Below, piece by piece: positions 43,058 to 51,126 of a DNA stretch of 64,000 nucleotides. The stretch spans positions 1-64,000 of the forward strand of contig JALHJB010000007.1 in assembly GCA_022839745.1 (NCBI GenBank), written 5' to 3'. The notes under the pieces were generated by a model. It was not told the DNA's origin. It did not search any database and saw only the letters and a list, made by a program, of their open reading frames with translations. A program made the position numbers and the translations under genes. This DNA comes from Actinomycetes bacterium. Lineage in GTDB: Bacteria > Actinomycetota > Coriobacteriia > Anaerosomatales > Anaerosomataceae. Numbering within the stretch: position 1 is the stretch's first letter; every line of letters begins with the position of its first letter.

Positions 43058-44407
43058 TCATCCTCTGATCTTGCCGCGGATCTCCTGCAGTGTGACACGA
43101 AGCGCTTCGGGGTCGGTGGTGCAGTACCGCTCCCTGTCGAGGAGCGTGCGGCCATCGACCATCGTGAGCAGCACATCCTCCTGGTTCGAGGTGTGGACCA
43201 CGGCACTGTACGGGTTCTCGGTGGGCACCTGATAGCTGTGCGAGAGGTCCACAGCGATGATGTCGGCACGCTTGCCGGGCTCGAGCGAGCCGATCAGATG
43301 GTCGAGCTTGAGCGCGCGGGCGCCCTCGATGGTGGACAGCCGGATGAACTCCTCGGCGGTGAAGAAACCCTTCTCGCCCCGCAGGCTGCGCTGCACCAGA
43401 AGGCCGGTGCGCATCTCGGCGAAGAAGTCCATCGTGCTGTTCGATGCGGGTGAGTCGGTGCCGATACCGACACGCAGTCCCTTCTCGAGGAACTCGCCGA
43501 GGGGCGCGGTTCCCATACCGAGCTTCGCGTTGCAGCGTGCGCAGTACGCAATCGCCACGTCGTAGCGCGCCAGGACGGCGATGTCCTCGGCATCAACATG
43601 CACGCAGTGCACTGCGAGCACGTTGGAGAGATCGAAGATGCCCCACTGGTAGACGTAGCGGACGGGGCTGACGCCGGTTGGCATCCAGACCTCGTCGGCC
43701 CAGCCCGACTGGGCGCGGAAGTCCTGTCCAAGCTGGGATGAGCCGTACTTCACGAAGTCGTACTCGTCCTTGCTGCCCGCCAGATGGAGCGACACGTGGG
43801 TGTCGCTCTCGCCGACCGCCTCGGCAACGGCCTTGAACAGCCGCGGGTGGCAGGTGTACGGGCCGTGCGGCGCGATGCCGATGCTGATGCGGTCGTGGTC
43901 GAGCGAGGCCTCCCACGCACGCATGTCATCAAGCGCCGTGGCGACCTCGGCCTCGGCACGCGCCGGGTCCATCGTGGACACCTCGCGGTAGATGACGCCG
44001 CGCAGACCGGCGCTGTCGGCGGCGCGGAGCGAGGCGCCGGAGTAGGTCACGTCGGCGATCGTGGTGATGCCCGAACGGATGGCCTCGTCGGCGCCGAGCT
44101 CGGCCGAGATCGCCCAGTCTTCGTCGGACAGGCGCTCCTCAAGACACTGCACTTCCATCTTCCAGCGTGTGTACGGCAGATCGTCAACGACGCCCCGGAA
44201 CACCGAGTATTCGAGGTGGGTGTGGAGGTCCACAAAGCCAGGCATCAGCGCCGCGAGGCCGTAATCGATGACCTCCTCGTCGGGATACGCCGCGAGCAGG
44301 TCGGCACGTGGCCCGACGGCCACGATCTCCGAACCGCGGACGACCACACCGCCGTCCTCGATATGCGGGGAGCTCACGGGGAGCACGTAGCGCGCCAGAA
44401 GGAGCAT
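43058..44407 (-). CDS. Amidohydrolase, possible aminodeoxyfutalosine or methylthioadenosine deaminase
   Basis: A 449-residue metal-dependent amidohydrolase of the MtaD/chlorohydrolase group. Metal-site motifs are GFVDLHTHLE, the later His in VHCVHVD and the catalytic Asp in GIGTDSPASNS. In this group are deaminases for methylthioadenosine/adenosylhomocysteine and for 6-amino-6-deoxyfutalosine in the futalosine menaquinone route. With menG just upstream the latter is attractive, but residues specific for one substrate cannot be identified by eye. Confidence 0.75.
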   Translation of the reverse strand: MLLLARYVLPVSSPHIEDGGVVVRGSEIVAVGPRADLLAAYPDEEVIDYGLAALMPGFVDLHTHLEYSVFRGVVDDLPYTRWKMEVQCLEERLSDEDWAISAELGADEAIRSGITTIADVTYSGASLRAADSAGLRGVIYREVSTMDPARAEAEVATALDDMRAWEASLDHDRISIGIAPHGPYTCHPRLFKAVAEAVGESDTHVSLHLAGSKDEYDFVKYGSSQLGQDFRAQSGWADEVWMPTGVSPVRYVYQWGIFDLSNVLAVHCVHVDAEDIAVLARYDVAIAYCARCNAKLGMGTAPLGEFLEKGLRVGIGTDSPASNSTMDFFAEMRTGLLVQRSLRGEKGFFTAEEFIRLSTIEGARALKLDHLIGSLEPGKRADIIAVDLSHSYQVPTENPYSAVVHTSNQEDVLLTMVDGRTLLDRERYCTTDPEALRVTLQEIRGKIRG

Positions 44408-44487
44408 CGTCCTACCTCCGGGAAGTGGGGTGCCAGGCCCCTATCCTACATGCACATGCGAACCGGCTCCAACGACCCGGCCGAACG

Positions 44488-45216
44488 TCACTTCACCGCC
44501 ACGTGCACGGCCACGATGCCGAAGGTGAGATTGCGCCAGGTGACCTCCGAGAAGCCGGCCTTGTGAAGCTCCCCCGCGAGGGCTACCTGACCGGGGAACG
44601 CGAGAATCGATTCGTTCAGGTACTCGAACGAGGCGCGGTCGCCTGTCAGCTTCGCACCGAGCATCGGGATCACCGTGCGCAGGTAGAAGTGGTAGAGCGC
44701 CCTGAACGGCGGGAAGAGCGGACGGCTGAACTCCAATACGACGTATCGTCCTCGCGGGCGCAGGACACGGTACACCTCGCTGAAGTTGGCGGCGCGATCG
44801 GGCATGTTGCGCACACCGAAGCCCACGGTGACCACATCGAAGCTCTCATCGGGCAACGGGATCGCCTGTGCGTCGACCACGTCGAACTCGATCCTGGTGG
44901 GCCCCTCGTACTGCGCGACCTTGGCCTTGGCTACCTCGAGCATCTCGGGCACCAGATCGGTGCACACGATGCGCGAAGGGGCGCCACTCTCGGCGAGCGC
45001 GAGCGTGAGGTCCCCCGTGCCGGCGGCCAGGTCGAGCACCTCCGACGAGCGCTTCAGGCGGGCCAGGCGGACCGTGGACTTCCGCCACAGGCGGTCGAGC
45101 CCCATGCTCGAGTACTTGTTGAAGCGGTCGTACTCCGGCGCGATCGTCGAGAAGATGTGCTTGGTGCGCTCTTTGCTCGGCCGGCCAGCCTCTGGTGTGA
45201 ATCGTGCGCGCGTCAT
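44488..45216 (-). CDS. menG: Demethylmenaquinone methyltransferase
   Basis: Last step of menaquinone synthesis: C-methylation by S-adenosylmethionine. The 242-residue UbiE/MenG protein has IFSTIAPEYDRFN, the SAM loop LDLAAGTGDLT, the GFGVRNM motif and VLEFSRP. The ATG at 45216 comes three bases after the radical SAM gene stop; a GTG one codon earlier is possible. It supports a menaquinone-based respiratory chain, consistent with complex I in this window. Confidence 0.94.
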   Translation of the reverse strand: MTRARFTPEAGRPSKERTKHIFSTIAPEYDRFNKYSSMGLDRLWRKSTVRLARLKRSSEVLDLAAGTGDLTLALAESGAPSRIVCTDLVPEMLEVAKAKVAQYEGPTRIEFDVVDAQAIPLPDESFDVVTVGFGVRNMPDRAANFSEVYRVLRPRGRYVVLEFSRPLFPPFRALYHFYLRTVIPMLGAKLTGDRASFEYLNESILAFPGQVALAGELHKAGFSEVTWRNLTFGIVAVHVAVK

Positions 45217-45219
45217 CAC

Positions 45220-46989
45220 TCAGACCTGCTTCATGTATCGGGTGTCGCGCTTGCGCAGCGCGGGCACGAGGGTTTCCGCCATCACCTTGAAGAGCAACCC
45301 TGCGTTGTTGAAGATGTGCCCGGCGTTCATCTTCGCCGGCCAGTTGAGCTCGCTCTTCTCGCAGACCGTGCTCTCGTTGAGAAGCGCGATCTCCTCCCTG
45401 TACGCGTCGAGCAGCTGTCCGCGCTCCGGCTCCTCGTGCCGCATGATGTCATCGATCCGCGCCATCGCAATCTGTGCCTCGAGGATGCGCCGCTCGGTGG
45501 CCATCGCCGTCTTCTGGTCGATGGCGCCCACCTTGGCCTTGACCCGGTTGATGCCCACCGCCGCCTCGTAGGTGGAGTCCACCAGCTCGTCGAGGGTCAT
45601 CGCGTCAGGGATGTAGTTGAGGATGTGCTTCCACGACGGCTGCAGCAACAACTGACGGTGTTCCTCCAGCGTGCGCGCCCGGAGCGTGTAGCCGAACTCC
45701 TCGGGGTTCTCGAACACACGCGAACCGGGGTCGAGGAAAGGTGCCATGGGGCCGATGAACGGCAGCAGCTTGGGGTTGTTTCCGATCCGGGCGTAGAGCT
45801 CCTCGACCGCCGGGGCCGTACCGAGCACCGACTCGGCGGTCTGGGTGGGGATGCCCGTCATGAAGTAGAGGTCGAAGCGCTGGCAGTTGTGCTTGAACGC
45901 GTGCTCGATCGACTCGGATAGCTGCTCCCACGTGTATGGCTTGCCGAACGCCGCGCGCACCGCGTCGTCGTGGCTCTCGGCTGACACCTCGACCGAGTAG
46001 TCGTTGAGGTTCTCGTCGAGCAGCGCGTAGAAATCCTCGGCGGGCGGGGTGAAGAACTCGAAGCCGATCGGGTTCTTGAAGTCGATCCTCTTGAGGCCGG
46101 TGATGAACTCCTTCACGTACTCGTCGCCCGCCTGGCGGAAGTCGTTCAGGACGAAGACCGGACCCGGGATGTGCTTGGCGATGTGCGCGATGTCGCGCAC
46201 AAGCAGTTCGGGGTCGCGGAACGCCACGCGGTCACGACCGAAGTGCTCGCGGAACGCCGTGGCCGAACCGCCGCAGGTGGCGCAGTTGCGTGTGCAGCCA
46301 CGGCAGGTGAGCGACGCGGAGACCGGGTAGCTGAGCCACCCTTTGAACGGCAGCGACGAGGACATGTCCGCCGAGCGGATGACCGAGCGCATCGAGAAGC
46401 TGTAGTCGAGCTTCACGTGGTCGAACTCGGGTGGCACACAGCTGAAGGGGTTCACCACGACGGCGCCGGAGGCGTCCTTGTAGGTGAGGTTGGGGATGTC
46501 GGCCACACTCCCCTTGCGCTTGACCGCGTAGACGAGCTGCGTGAACGGATCCTCGGTCGAGTCGCCACGCAGCACGTAGTCCACGCAGTCGTACTCCATG
46601 AGCTCCTCGTGGAAGTACGAAGCGCTCAGGCCGCCAAAGACCACCGGCGTATCGGGGTGGTACTTCTTGCAGATGCGCGCGATCTCGATCGAGCCGTGCG
46701 CGTGCGGCGCCCAGTGCAGGTCGATACCGAAGATCGCCGGGTCCATGCCCGCGATCGCCTTCTCGACGTCGAACCTGGGCTTGGTGAGCATGAGCAGCGC
46801 AAGGTTGCTCACCTTCACATGCAGCCCGTGGCGCTCGAGATACTCGCCGATGGTGGTGAAGCCGAGCGGGTACATCTCGAAGATCGGGCTCGAGGGTACG
46901 AGATCGGAGACCGGTCCATACATGATGGACGTCTCTCGGAAGTCGTACACGCTCGGCGCGTGGAGCAGGATCAGGTCCGGCTTGGACAT
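45220..46989 (-). CDS. B12-binding domain radical SAM protein
   Basis: A 589-residue protein with an N-terminal cobalamin-binding-like Rossmann domain (~1-190, including FGIDLHWAPHAHG and VVFGGLSASYF) and a radical SAM domain whose cluster motif is CTRNCATC near residue 250. The C-terminal ~150 residues are helical. Such class B-like enzymes often methylate unreactive carbons, but many are uncharacterised. It is directly upstream of menG, so a modification of menaquinone or another quinone is possible. ATG 46989 has AAGGAGG ten bases upstream. Confidence 0.82.
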   Translation of the reverse strand: MSKPDLILLHAPSVYDFRETSIMYGPVSDLVPSSPIFEMYPLGFTTIGEYLERHGLHVKVSNLALLMLTKPRFDVEKAIAGMDPAIFGIDLHWAPHAHGSIEIARICKKYHPDTPVVFGGLSASYFHEELMEYDCVDYVLRGDSTEDPFTQLVYAVKRKGSVADIPNLTYKDASGAVVVNPFSCVPPEFDHVKLDYSFSMRSVIRSADMSSSLPFKGWLSYPVSASLTCRGCTRNCATCGGSATAFREHFGRDRVAFRDPELLVRDIAHIAKHIPGPVFVLNDFRQAGDEYVKEFITGLKRIDFKNPIGFEFFTPPAEDFYALLDENLNDYSVEVSAESHDDAVRAAFGKPYTWEQLSESIEHAFKHNCQRFDLYFMTGIPTQTAESVLGTAPAVEELYARIGNNPKLLPFIGPMAPFLDPGSRVFENPEEFGYTLRARTLEEHRQLLLQPSWKHILNYIPDAMTLDELVDSTYEAAVGINRVKAKVGAIDQKTAMATERRILEAQIAMARIDDIMRHEEPERGQLLDAYREEIALLNESTVCEKSELNWPAKMNAGHIFNNAGLLFKVMAETLVPALRKRDTRYMKQV

Positions 46990-47150
46990 CGGATACGGGC
47001 CTCCTTGGACCAGACAACGGGCGCACTCGCACCCGGAAAAGACAACGGCGAAGTATACCATAGCGAGGTGACCGTCAGACCGCGCCCAGCGCCGTCGATG
47101 CGCAGCTTGGATCGGCCGACCGCATGCCCACGCGCGAGTGAAGTCGCCGC

Positions 47151-47708
47151 TCAGTCCGAGGGGATCACGCGCGCTTCCACTCGATCCACCAGCCAGCCGA
47201 GTGGCTCCCGCACGAGCGCGTAGGTCGTTTCGTAGCTCTCCCTCGCAGCGTCGGTGAGGTAGCCGAGCGTCTCGAGCGAGAAGTACTGATACGCCCAGGT
47301 CTCCCGCGCCGTGACGATGGCGCTCGTTGTGTCTTCTGAGACCAGTGTGGTCTCGATCGACTCGAGAGTCTGCTCGAGGGCCTTACCTTCGGTACGGTTG
47401 AGCTGGATGTACGCATCCACACGGACGAACTCACCGGGCGTCATCGTTGCCGTGGGTATCTCGGAGTTGGCCATGCGGTAGGAGAAGCTCACCCAGTCGA
47501 GGTACGACCGTACGGCGGTCTCGGGCGTACTGAGATCCCAGGGCGCGGGCTCAACGGGAGCACGCGCGATGTCGACCCCGGGTGTCCCGCCTGGAGTGGA
47601 CGAAGAGGCGGCGCAGGCGCTGAGCCCGAGCGCGAGCGCCCCCAACAGCAGGCCGCACACCAGTACGAGCCCGACGCGTCTTGGCGCCATGTGCTCCGCG
47701 CGCGGCAT
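47151..47708 (-). CDS. Lipoprotein of unknown function
   Basis: A 185-residue protein with a basic start, a hydrophobic signal (VGLVLVCGLLLGALALGL) and lipobox LSAC at about residue 32, then a compact domain (ETAVRSYLDWVSFSYRMANS). The domain recalls small NTF2-like accessory domains of surface lipoproteins, without certainty. Its ATG is three bases after the regulator stop codon; a second ATG six codons in is possible. It is co-transcribed with the Rex-like gene. Confidence 0.7.
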   Translation of the reverse strand: MPRAEHMAPRRVGLVLVCGLLLGALALGLSACAASSSTPGGTPGVDIARAPVEPAPWDLSTPETAVRSYLDWVSFSYRMANSEIPTATMTPGEFVRVDAYIQLNRTEGKALEQTLESIETTLVSEDTTSAIVTARETWAYQYFSLETLGYLTDAARESYETTYALVREPLGWLVDRVEARVIPSD

Positions 47709-47711
47709 CCG

Positions 47712-48368
47712 CTACCTCGCGCCCACGGTCCCGGCGGGAACCTGGCAGCGACACGCAAGGCTCTTCAGGTCGCACGGCATCCTCAGTTGCGTCACATTCA
47801 TGCCCTCGGGCTTGCGCAGCCGGATGATTGGCGTGAGCAACAGCACGCCGGCGATGCCAGCGTTGGACAGCAGGTCAAGCGTGATCTGCACCCATCCGGG
47901 TGAACAGGCGATGAGCGCCACGCTGGCATCCAGCGCGCGATCGAGGCGGGGGATGTCCGTGAGGTGACGGACAGAGATGCCGCCCACCTCCGTTCCCGCG
48001 TCTTCCGGTAGCTCCGAGAAGTACGCCACGGGCTTCATGCCGTACTGCTCCGAGGGGAAGACCACCTGGAGCGCCTCGAGCATGCTCGCGGTGCCGACCT
48101 TGACCACTGGGTACTCCTCGGAGAGTCCGAGGAAACGCGTGAACTCCGTGTAGAGCACGACGGGGTCGTACCCGGCGCCCGGTCGGCCGATGTCACCGAC
48201 GAAGGAGATATCGCGACGAACAGTCTCCTCCTTGATGTTGAGTTCCTCGGCGATCTGCCGAGAGGTGATGCGGCCTGGCGCGCCCACACGCAGCAACTCT
48301 CCAAGATAGCAGTGATACAGCGACAGGCGATACAGCGTCGCCTCGGGCGCGGTCCGTGAATCGGACAT
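47712..48368 (-). CDS. Rex-family transcriptional regulator with an altered nucleotide-binding loop
   Basis: Rex proteins sense the NADH/NAD ratio and repress anaerobic and respiratory genes. The 218-residue protein keeps the winged helix (ATLYRLSLYHCYLGEL, QIAEELNIKEETVRRDIS) and the GTEVGGISV segment. The glycine loop that should read GxGxxG is KVGTASML, with only one glycine kept, and the following acidic residue is not obvious. It may bind NAD(H) poorly or sense something else. ATG 48368 fits family length and follows GGGGGATGAGGGG; a longer start at 48407 would overlap the predicted -10. Confidence 0.85.
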   Translation of the reverse strand: MSDSRTAPEATLYRLSLYHCYLGELLRVGAPGRITSRQIAEELNIKEETVRRDISFVGDIGRPGAGYDPVVLYTEFTRFLGLSEEYPVVKVGTASMLEALQVVFPSEQYGMKPVAYFSELPEDAGTEVGGISVRHLTDIPRLDRALDASVALIACSPGWVQITLDLLSNAGIAGVLLLTPIIRLRKPEGMNVTQLRMPCDLKSLACRCQVPAGTVGAR

Positions 48369-48405
48369 CCCCTCATCCCCCGTTACTGAAGACTGATGTT
48401 CATCC

Positions 48406-48433
48406 ATATTAGCGCACCTTTACGAGCTGTCGA
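48406..48433 (-). promoter_or_regulatory. Predicted promoter of the Rex-like regulator gene
   Basis: TCGACA (48433-48428) and TAATAT (48411-48406) on the minus strand, 16 bases apart. Transcription would start near 48398, giving a 30-base leader for the ATG at 48368. No clear Rex operator was found around it. Confidence 0.45.
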
Positions 48434-48483
48434 ACGAATAACCCCGATTTCGTGGTAACCCTGAGGATTATGGCGGGATGTTG

Positions 48484-48500
48484 CCGTTATCGAGTAACGG
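48484..48500 (-). terminator. Small hairpin after the lipoprotein gene
   Basis: CCGTTA-TCGAG-TAACGG forms a perfect six-pair stem three bases after the stop codon at 48503. No U-tract follows, so it may be a weak terminator or a protein-binding palindrome upstream of the regulator promoter. Confidence 0.35.
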
Positions 48501-48502
48501 AT

Positions 48503-48940
48503 TCAGTTTGCTTCAGGAAGCAGCGGCTCCGGTGCGGCCGTTGTCTCAAGGGCGTCGACGACCACCCATCGCCCGTCCTCGAGCGCTGTCGAGAACACCG
48601 TGACCGCCGCCCATCCGTCGAACGCCGCGTCGGACTCCCAGACAACCGCCACATCGGCCGTAGATGTGGACTCGGCCGAGAGATAGGGGTCGCGGTATGG
48701 AGGGACGCGGGGTGTGCCGGTGGGCTCGGTGCTGCCGCCTGCGAGGGCGGCCGCGAGCTCGGGATCGCCGACGTACGGCTCGTACGCCGCCGGGTCGCGG
48801 GCGTCACCGCGTCGCAGCTCGAGGAGCTCGGACACGGCCGTGACCGCGGGGTGCGGAAGCGGCCCACCACCGCCGGAGCAGGCGGTGAGTGCGGCTGTGG
48901 CCGCGAGCAGCGTGGCGATGGTCAGGGCGAAACGGCGCAT
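48503..48940 (-). CDS. Small lipoprotein of unknown function
   Basis: A 145-residue protein with signal RRFALTIATLLAATAAL and lipobox LTAC (Cys about residue 21). The mature part (AYEPYVGDPELAAALAGG; VAVVWESDAAFDGWAAV) looks like a small globular domain of a kind seen in secreted accessory proteins; no family recognised. ATG 48940 has GGAGG upstream. It follows ccsA by 20 bases, so it is the end of the cytochrome maturation/multiheme operon. Confidence 0.7.
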   Translation of the reverse strand: MRRFALTIATLLAATAALTACSGGGGPLPHPAVTAVSELLELRRGDARDPAAYEPYVGDPELAAALAGGSTEPTGTPRVPPYRDPYLSAESTSTADVAVVWESDAAFDGWAAVTVFSTALEDGRWVVVDALETTAAPEPLLPEAN

Positions 48941-48960
48941 CGGGCCTCCGTGAGTGATGG

Positions 48961-49788
48961 TTAGTGGAAGTACTCGGAGTGCAGTGACGTGGTGAGGAAC
49001 GACGTGAAGAAGAGGGAGATCACGGCCAGCACGAAGCCGAAGACGAGCAGGAGCGCCGCCTTGCGGCCCTTGATGCCATAGAACCGGCGCGCGTGCAGGT
49101 AGATGCCATACACGAACCACGTGACGAGCGACCAGGTCTCAACGGGGTCCCAGCCCCAGAACCGGCCCCATGAGTAGTACGCCCAGATAGCGCCGGTGAG
49201 CATGCCGATGCCCCAGAACGCGAACGTGAGACCCGCGAAGCGGTACGACTCACGGTCGAGCGCTGCGGCGTCGGGAAGCCCGGTCAGCCGGCCGGCGAAC
49301 CGCGTGCCTCGCGTGAGATGCAACACCCCGTAGCCAAGGGAGAGGATCGCGGCGGCGAAAGCCACGAAGTAGAAGGCGACATGCAGCACGAGCCAGATGC
49401 CGCGGAACGTGAGCGGCAGCATCTTCACCTCGGGCCCGGTGTAGATCGACAGCCCGAGCAGCAGGAGCACCGCAGGGTACACGAACACCGCGAGACCTTC
49501 GCTCCCCCGCGTGCGCAGCCGGAGTGCCTGCACGAACGCCATCGTCACCCAGGCGTTGGAGGAAAGGACCTCGTAACGCGTGAGATACGGCCCGTGTCCG
49601 GCCCCGTACCACCGCAATCCGAGCGCCATCGTGTGAATGGCGAGGCCGATCTGCGCCAGGATGTGGCCCGCCTTTGTGAGGCGCGGCTTGGACATCGTCG
49701 TGCCGAACAACACGAGCCCGGCGGCCAGCGCATAGAGTGCGAGCGCTGCCACATGCACGCGTATCTCGATCGCGAGCGCCTGCTCCAT
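48961..49788 (-). CDS. ccsA: Cytochrome c maturation protein CcsA (system II haem lyase subunit)
   Basis: With ResB/Ccs1 it exports haem and attaches it to CxxCH motifs outside the membrane. The 275-residue membrane protein has about eight helices and the tryptophan-rich haem-handling motif WGRFWGWDPVETWSLVTW, with flanking histidines. The ATG at 49788 overlaps the resB stop as TGATG and has GGAGGAG upstream. Lying directly after the cytochrome genes, it is evidently dedicated to them. Confidence 0.94.
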   Translation of the reverse strand: MEQALAIEIRVHVAALALYALAAGLVLFGTTMSKPRLTKAGHILAQIGLAIHTMALGLRWYGAGHGPYLTRYEVLSSNAWVTMAFVQALRLRTRGSEGLAVFVYPAVLLLLGLSIYTGPEVKMLPLTFRGIWLVLHVAFYFVAFAAAILSLGYGVLHLTRGTRFAGRLTGLPDAAALDRESYRFAGLTFAFWGIGMLTGAIWAYYSWGRFWGWDPVETWSLVTWFVYGIYLHARRFYGIKGRKAALLLVFGFVLAVISLFFTSFLTTSLHSEYFH

Positions 49789-51074
49789 CACCGCTCCTCC
49801 ATGTCATCGGCAACGGTCCCAAGTATCGCATCCCGCTCCGACACGTACGCACGCGACATCCGCGCCGCATGCCAGGAGTAGCGGACTCCCCCGTCGGTCT
49901 CTTCGAGCACCAGCTCGCGGGGGATCCACGCGTACAGCATGAGCGACCCGAGGCCGATGATGGCGAAGCCGAGGAAGAGCGGGAGGACGCTCGGCGAACG
50001 CTGCACGATGAAGCGCGCCCACTCGGCGGTATCGACGAACTCGACGGTGAGGCCAGCGACCTTCGCGGTGTCGCCGGGGGCCAGTGTGACCGGCTCCGCG
50101 GCGCTATCACCCGCCTGACGCAGCCCGAGCGGCTTGGGATCTCGCACACCGTTCGGGTCCCATCGGCCCTCGATGGATACATCGCCGATGGCGTAGGGCG
50201 CATCCGTATAGGTCGGCTGCCCATCCTCGATGAAGTAGAAGTCCATGCGGATGAGGTGCTCGGCGCCGTCCGCATCGATGATCCGGAGGAGTGCCGCGTC
50301 GCCGAATTCGCCCGGCTGCGTGTAGATGGTGTGGCCCTTGATGCGCAAGGGGTGGTTCACGCTGGTGGTACGTTCGATCCAGGCCGCGCCGTCGTAGAAC
50401 GACAGTGTCGCGGAGACCTCCTTCGGGACACCCGAGCTCCAGGTGGTGACGTCCATGCCATCGAAGCGCCACGGCACGCCAAGCTCCGGTGGATCGGTGG
50501 CGTCCTCCACGGCGTAGTACTGCATTCCCGGTTCGCGTACCTCGCCGAGCGAGAAGTCCGCAATCGCACCGGTGGTAGTGCCGAGCAGAAGTGCCGCCCA
50601 CACGAGCGAGAGCAGCATGCCGATGTGCAGCACCGATGATGCCCAGACGCCGAACCCACGGCGGTCGAGCACGTAGCGACCTGGCGCTTCCGTGCGCACG
50701 CGGAACCCGGCGCGCTTCGCACGGTCCACGATGGGCCCTGCCGATGCACCCTGCAGCAGGGTGCGCGGAGCGCGACCCGGAGAACGCCACGCACGCCACG
50801 AAGCGCGCGTTAGTCGGACTGTGGCGATGGCGAGTGCGACTGCGAACACCGCCAGAGCGGTGAGGAACCACCAGGACGAGAAGATCGCGTACAGCCCCAA
50901 CGCATCGGCGATGCGAGCCATGAGCGGGTTGTTCCGCTGCCAGATCGCAAGGGCATCGCTCTGCCCAAGCGACGTCTGAGGAATCCAGGCGCCCAGCGCG
51001 CCGAAGACGGCCACGAACGCCATCAAGGCGATCGACGTGCGACGGGATGTCAGGCTGTCGAGGATGCGGCGCAT
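49788..51074 (-). CDS. resB: Cytochrome c maturation protein ResB/Ccs1
   Basis: The second system II haem-ligation subunit. The 428-residue protein has three N-terminal membrane helices (two as hairpin with SSWWFLTALAVFAVAL), a large extracytoplasmic domain (~200-370) and a last helix near residue 375 (PLFLGFAIIGLGSLMLYAW). WFLT and the VLHIGMLLSL helix with its His are family features. ATG 51074 has no strong ribosome binding site. It is followed by ccsA. Confidence 0.92.
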   Translation of the reverse strand: MRRILDSLTSRRTSIALMAFVAVFGALGAWIPQTSLGQSDALAIWQRNNPLMARIADALGLYAIFSSWWFLTALAVFAVALAIATVRLTRASWRAWRSPGRAPRTLLQGASAGPIVDRAKRAGFRVRTEAPGRYVLDRRGFGVWASSVLHIGMLLSLVWAALLLGTTTGAIADFSLGEVREPGMQYYAVEDATDPPELGVPWRFDGMDVTTWSSGVPKEVSATLSFYDGAAWIERTTSVNHPLRIKGHTIYTQPGEFGDAALLRIIDADGAEHLIRMDFYFIEDGQPTYTDAPYAIGDVSIEGRWDPNGVRDPKPLGLRQAGDSAAEPVTLAPGDTAKVAGLTVEFVDTAEWARFIVQRSPSVLPLFLGFAIIGLGSLMLYAWIPRELVLEETDGGVRYSWHAARMSRAYVSERDAILGTVADDMEER

Positions 51075-51126
51075 GCAGTGATGGTAGCAGGACGGCGGCC
51101 GACAGCGACGCCCGGTGTCCGGACGC

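Noticed and set aside
48484..48500. Rex operator upstream of the Rex-like gene
   Set aside because: CCGTTA-TCGAG-TAACGG has the opposite half-site order from a Rex operator (TTGT...ACAA type) and sits just after a stop codon, so it is better read as a weak terminator.
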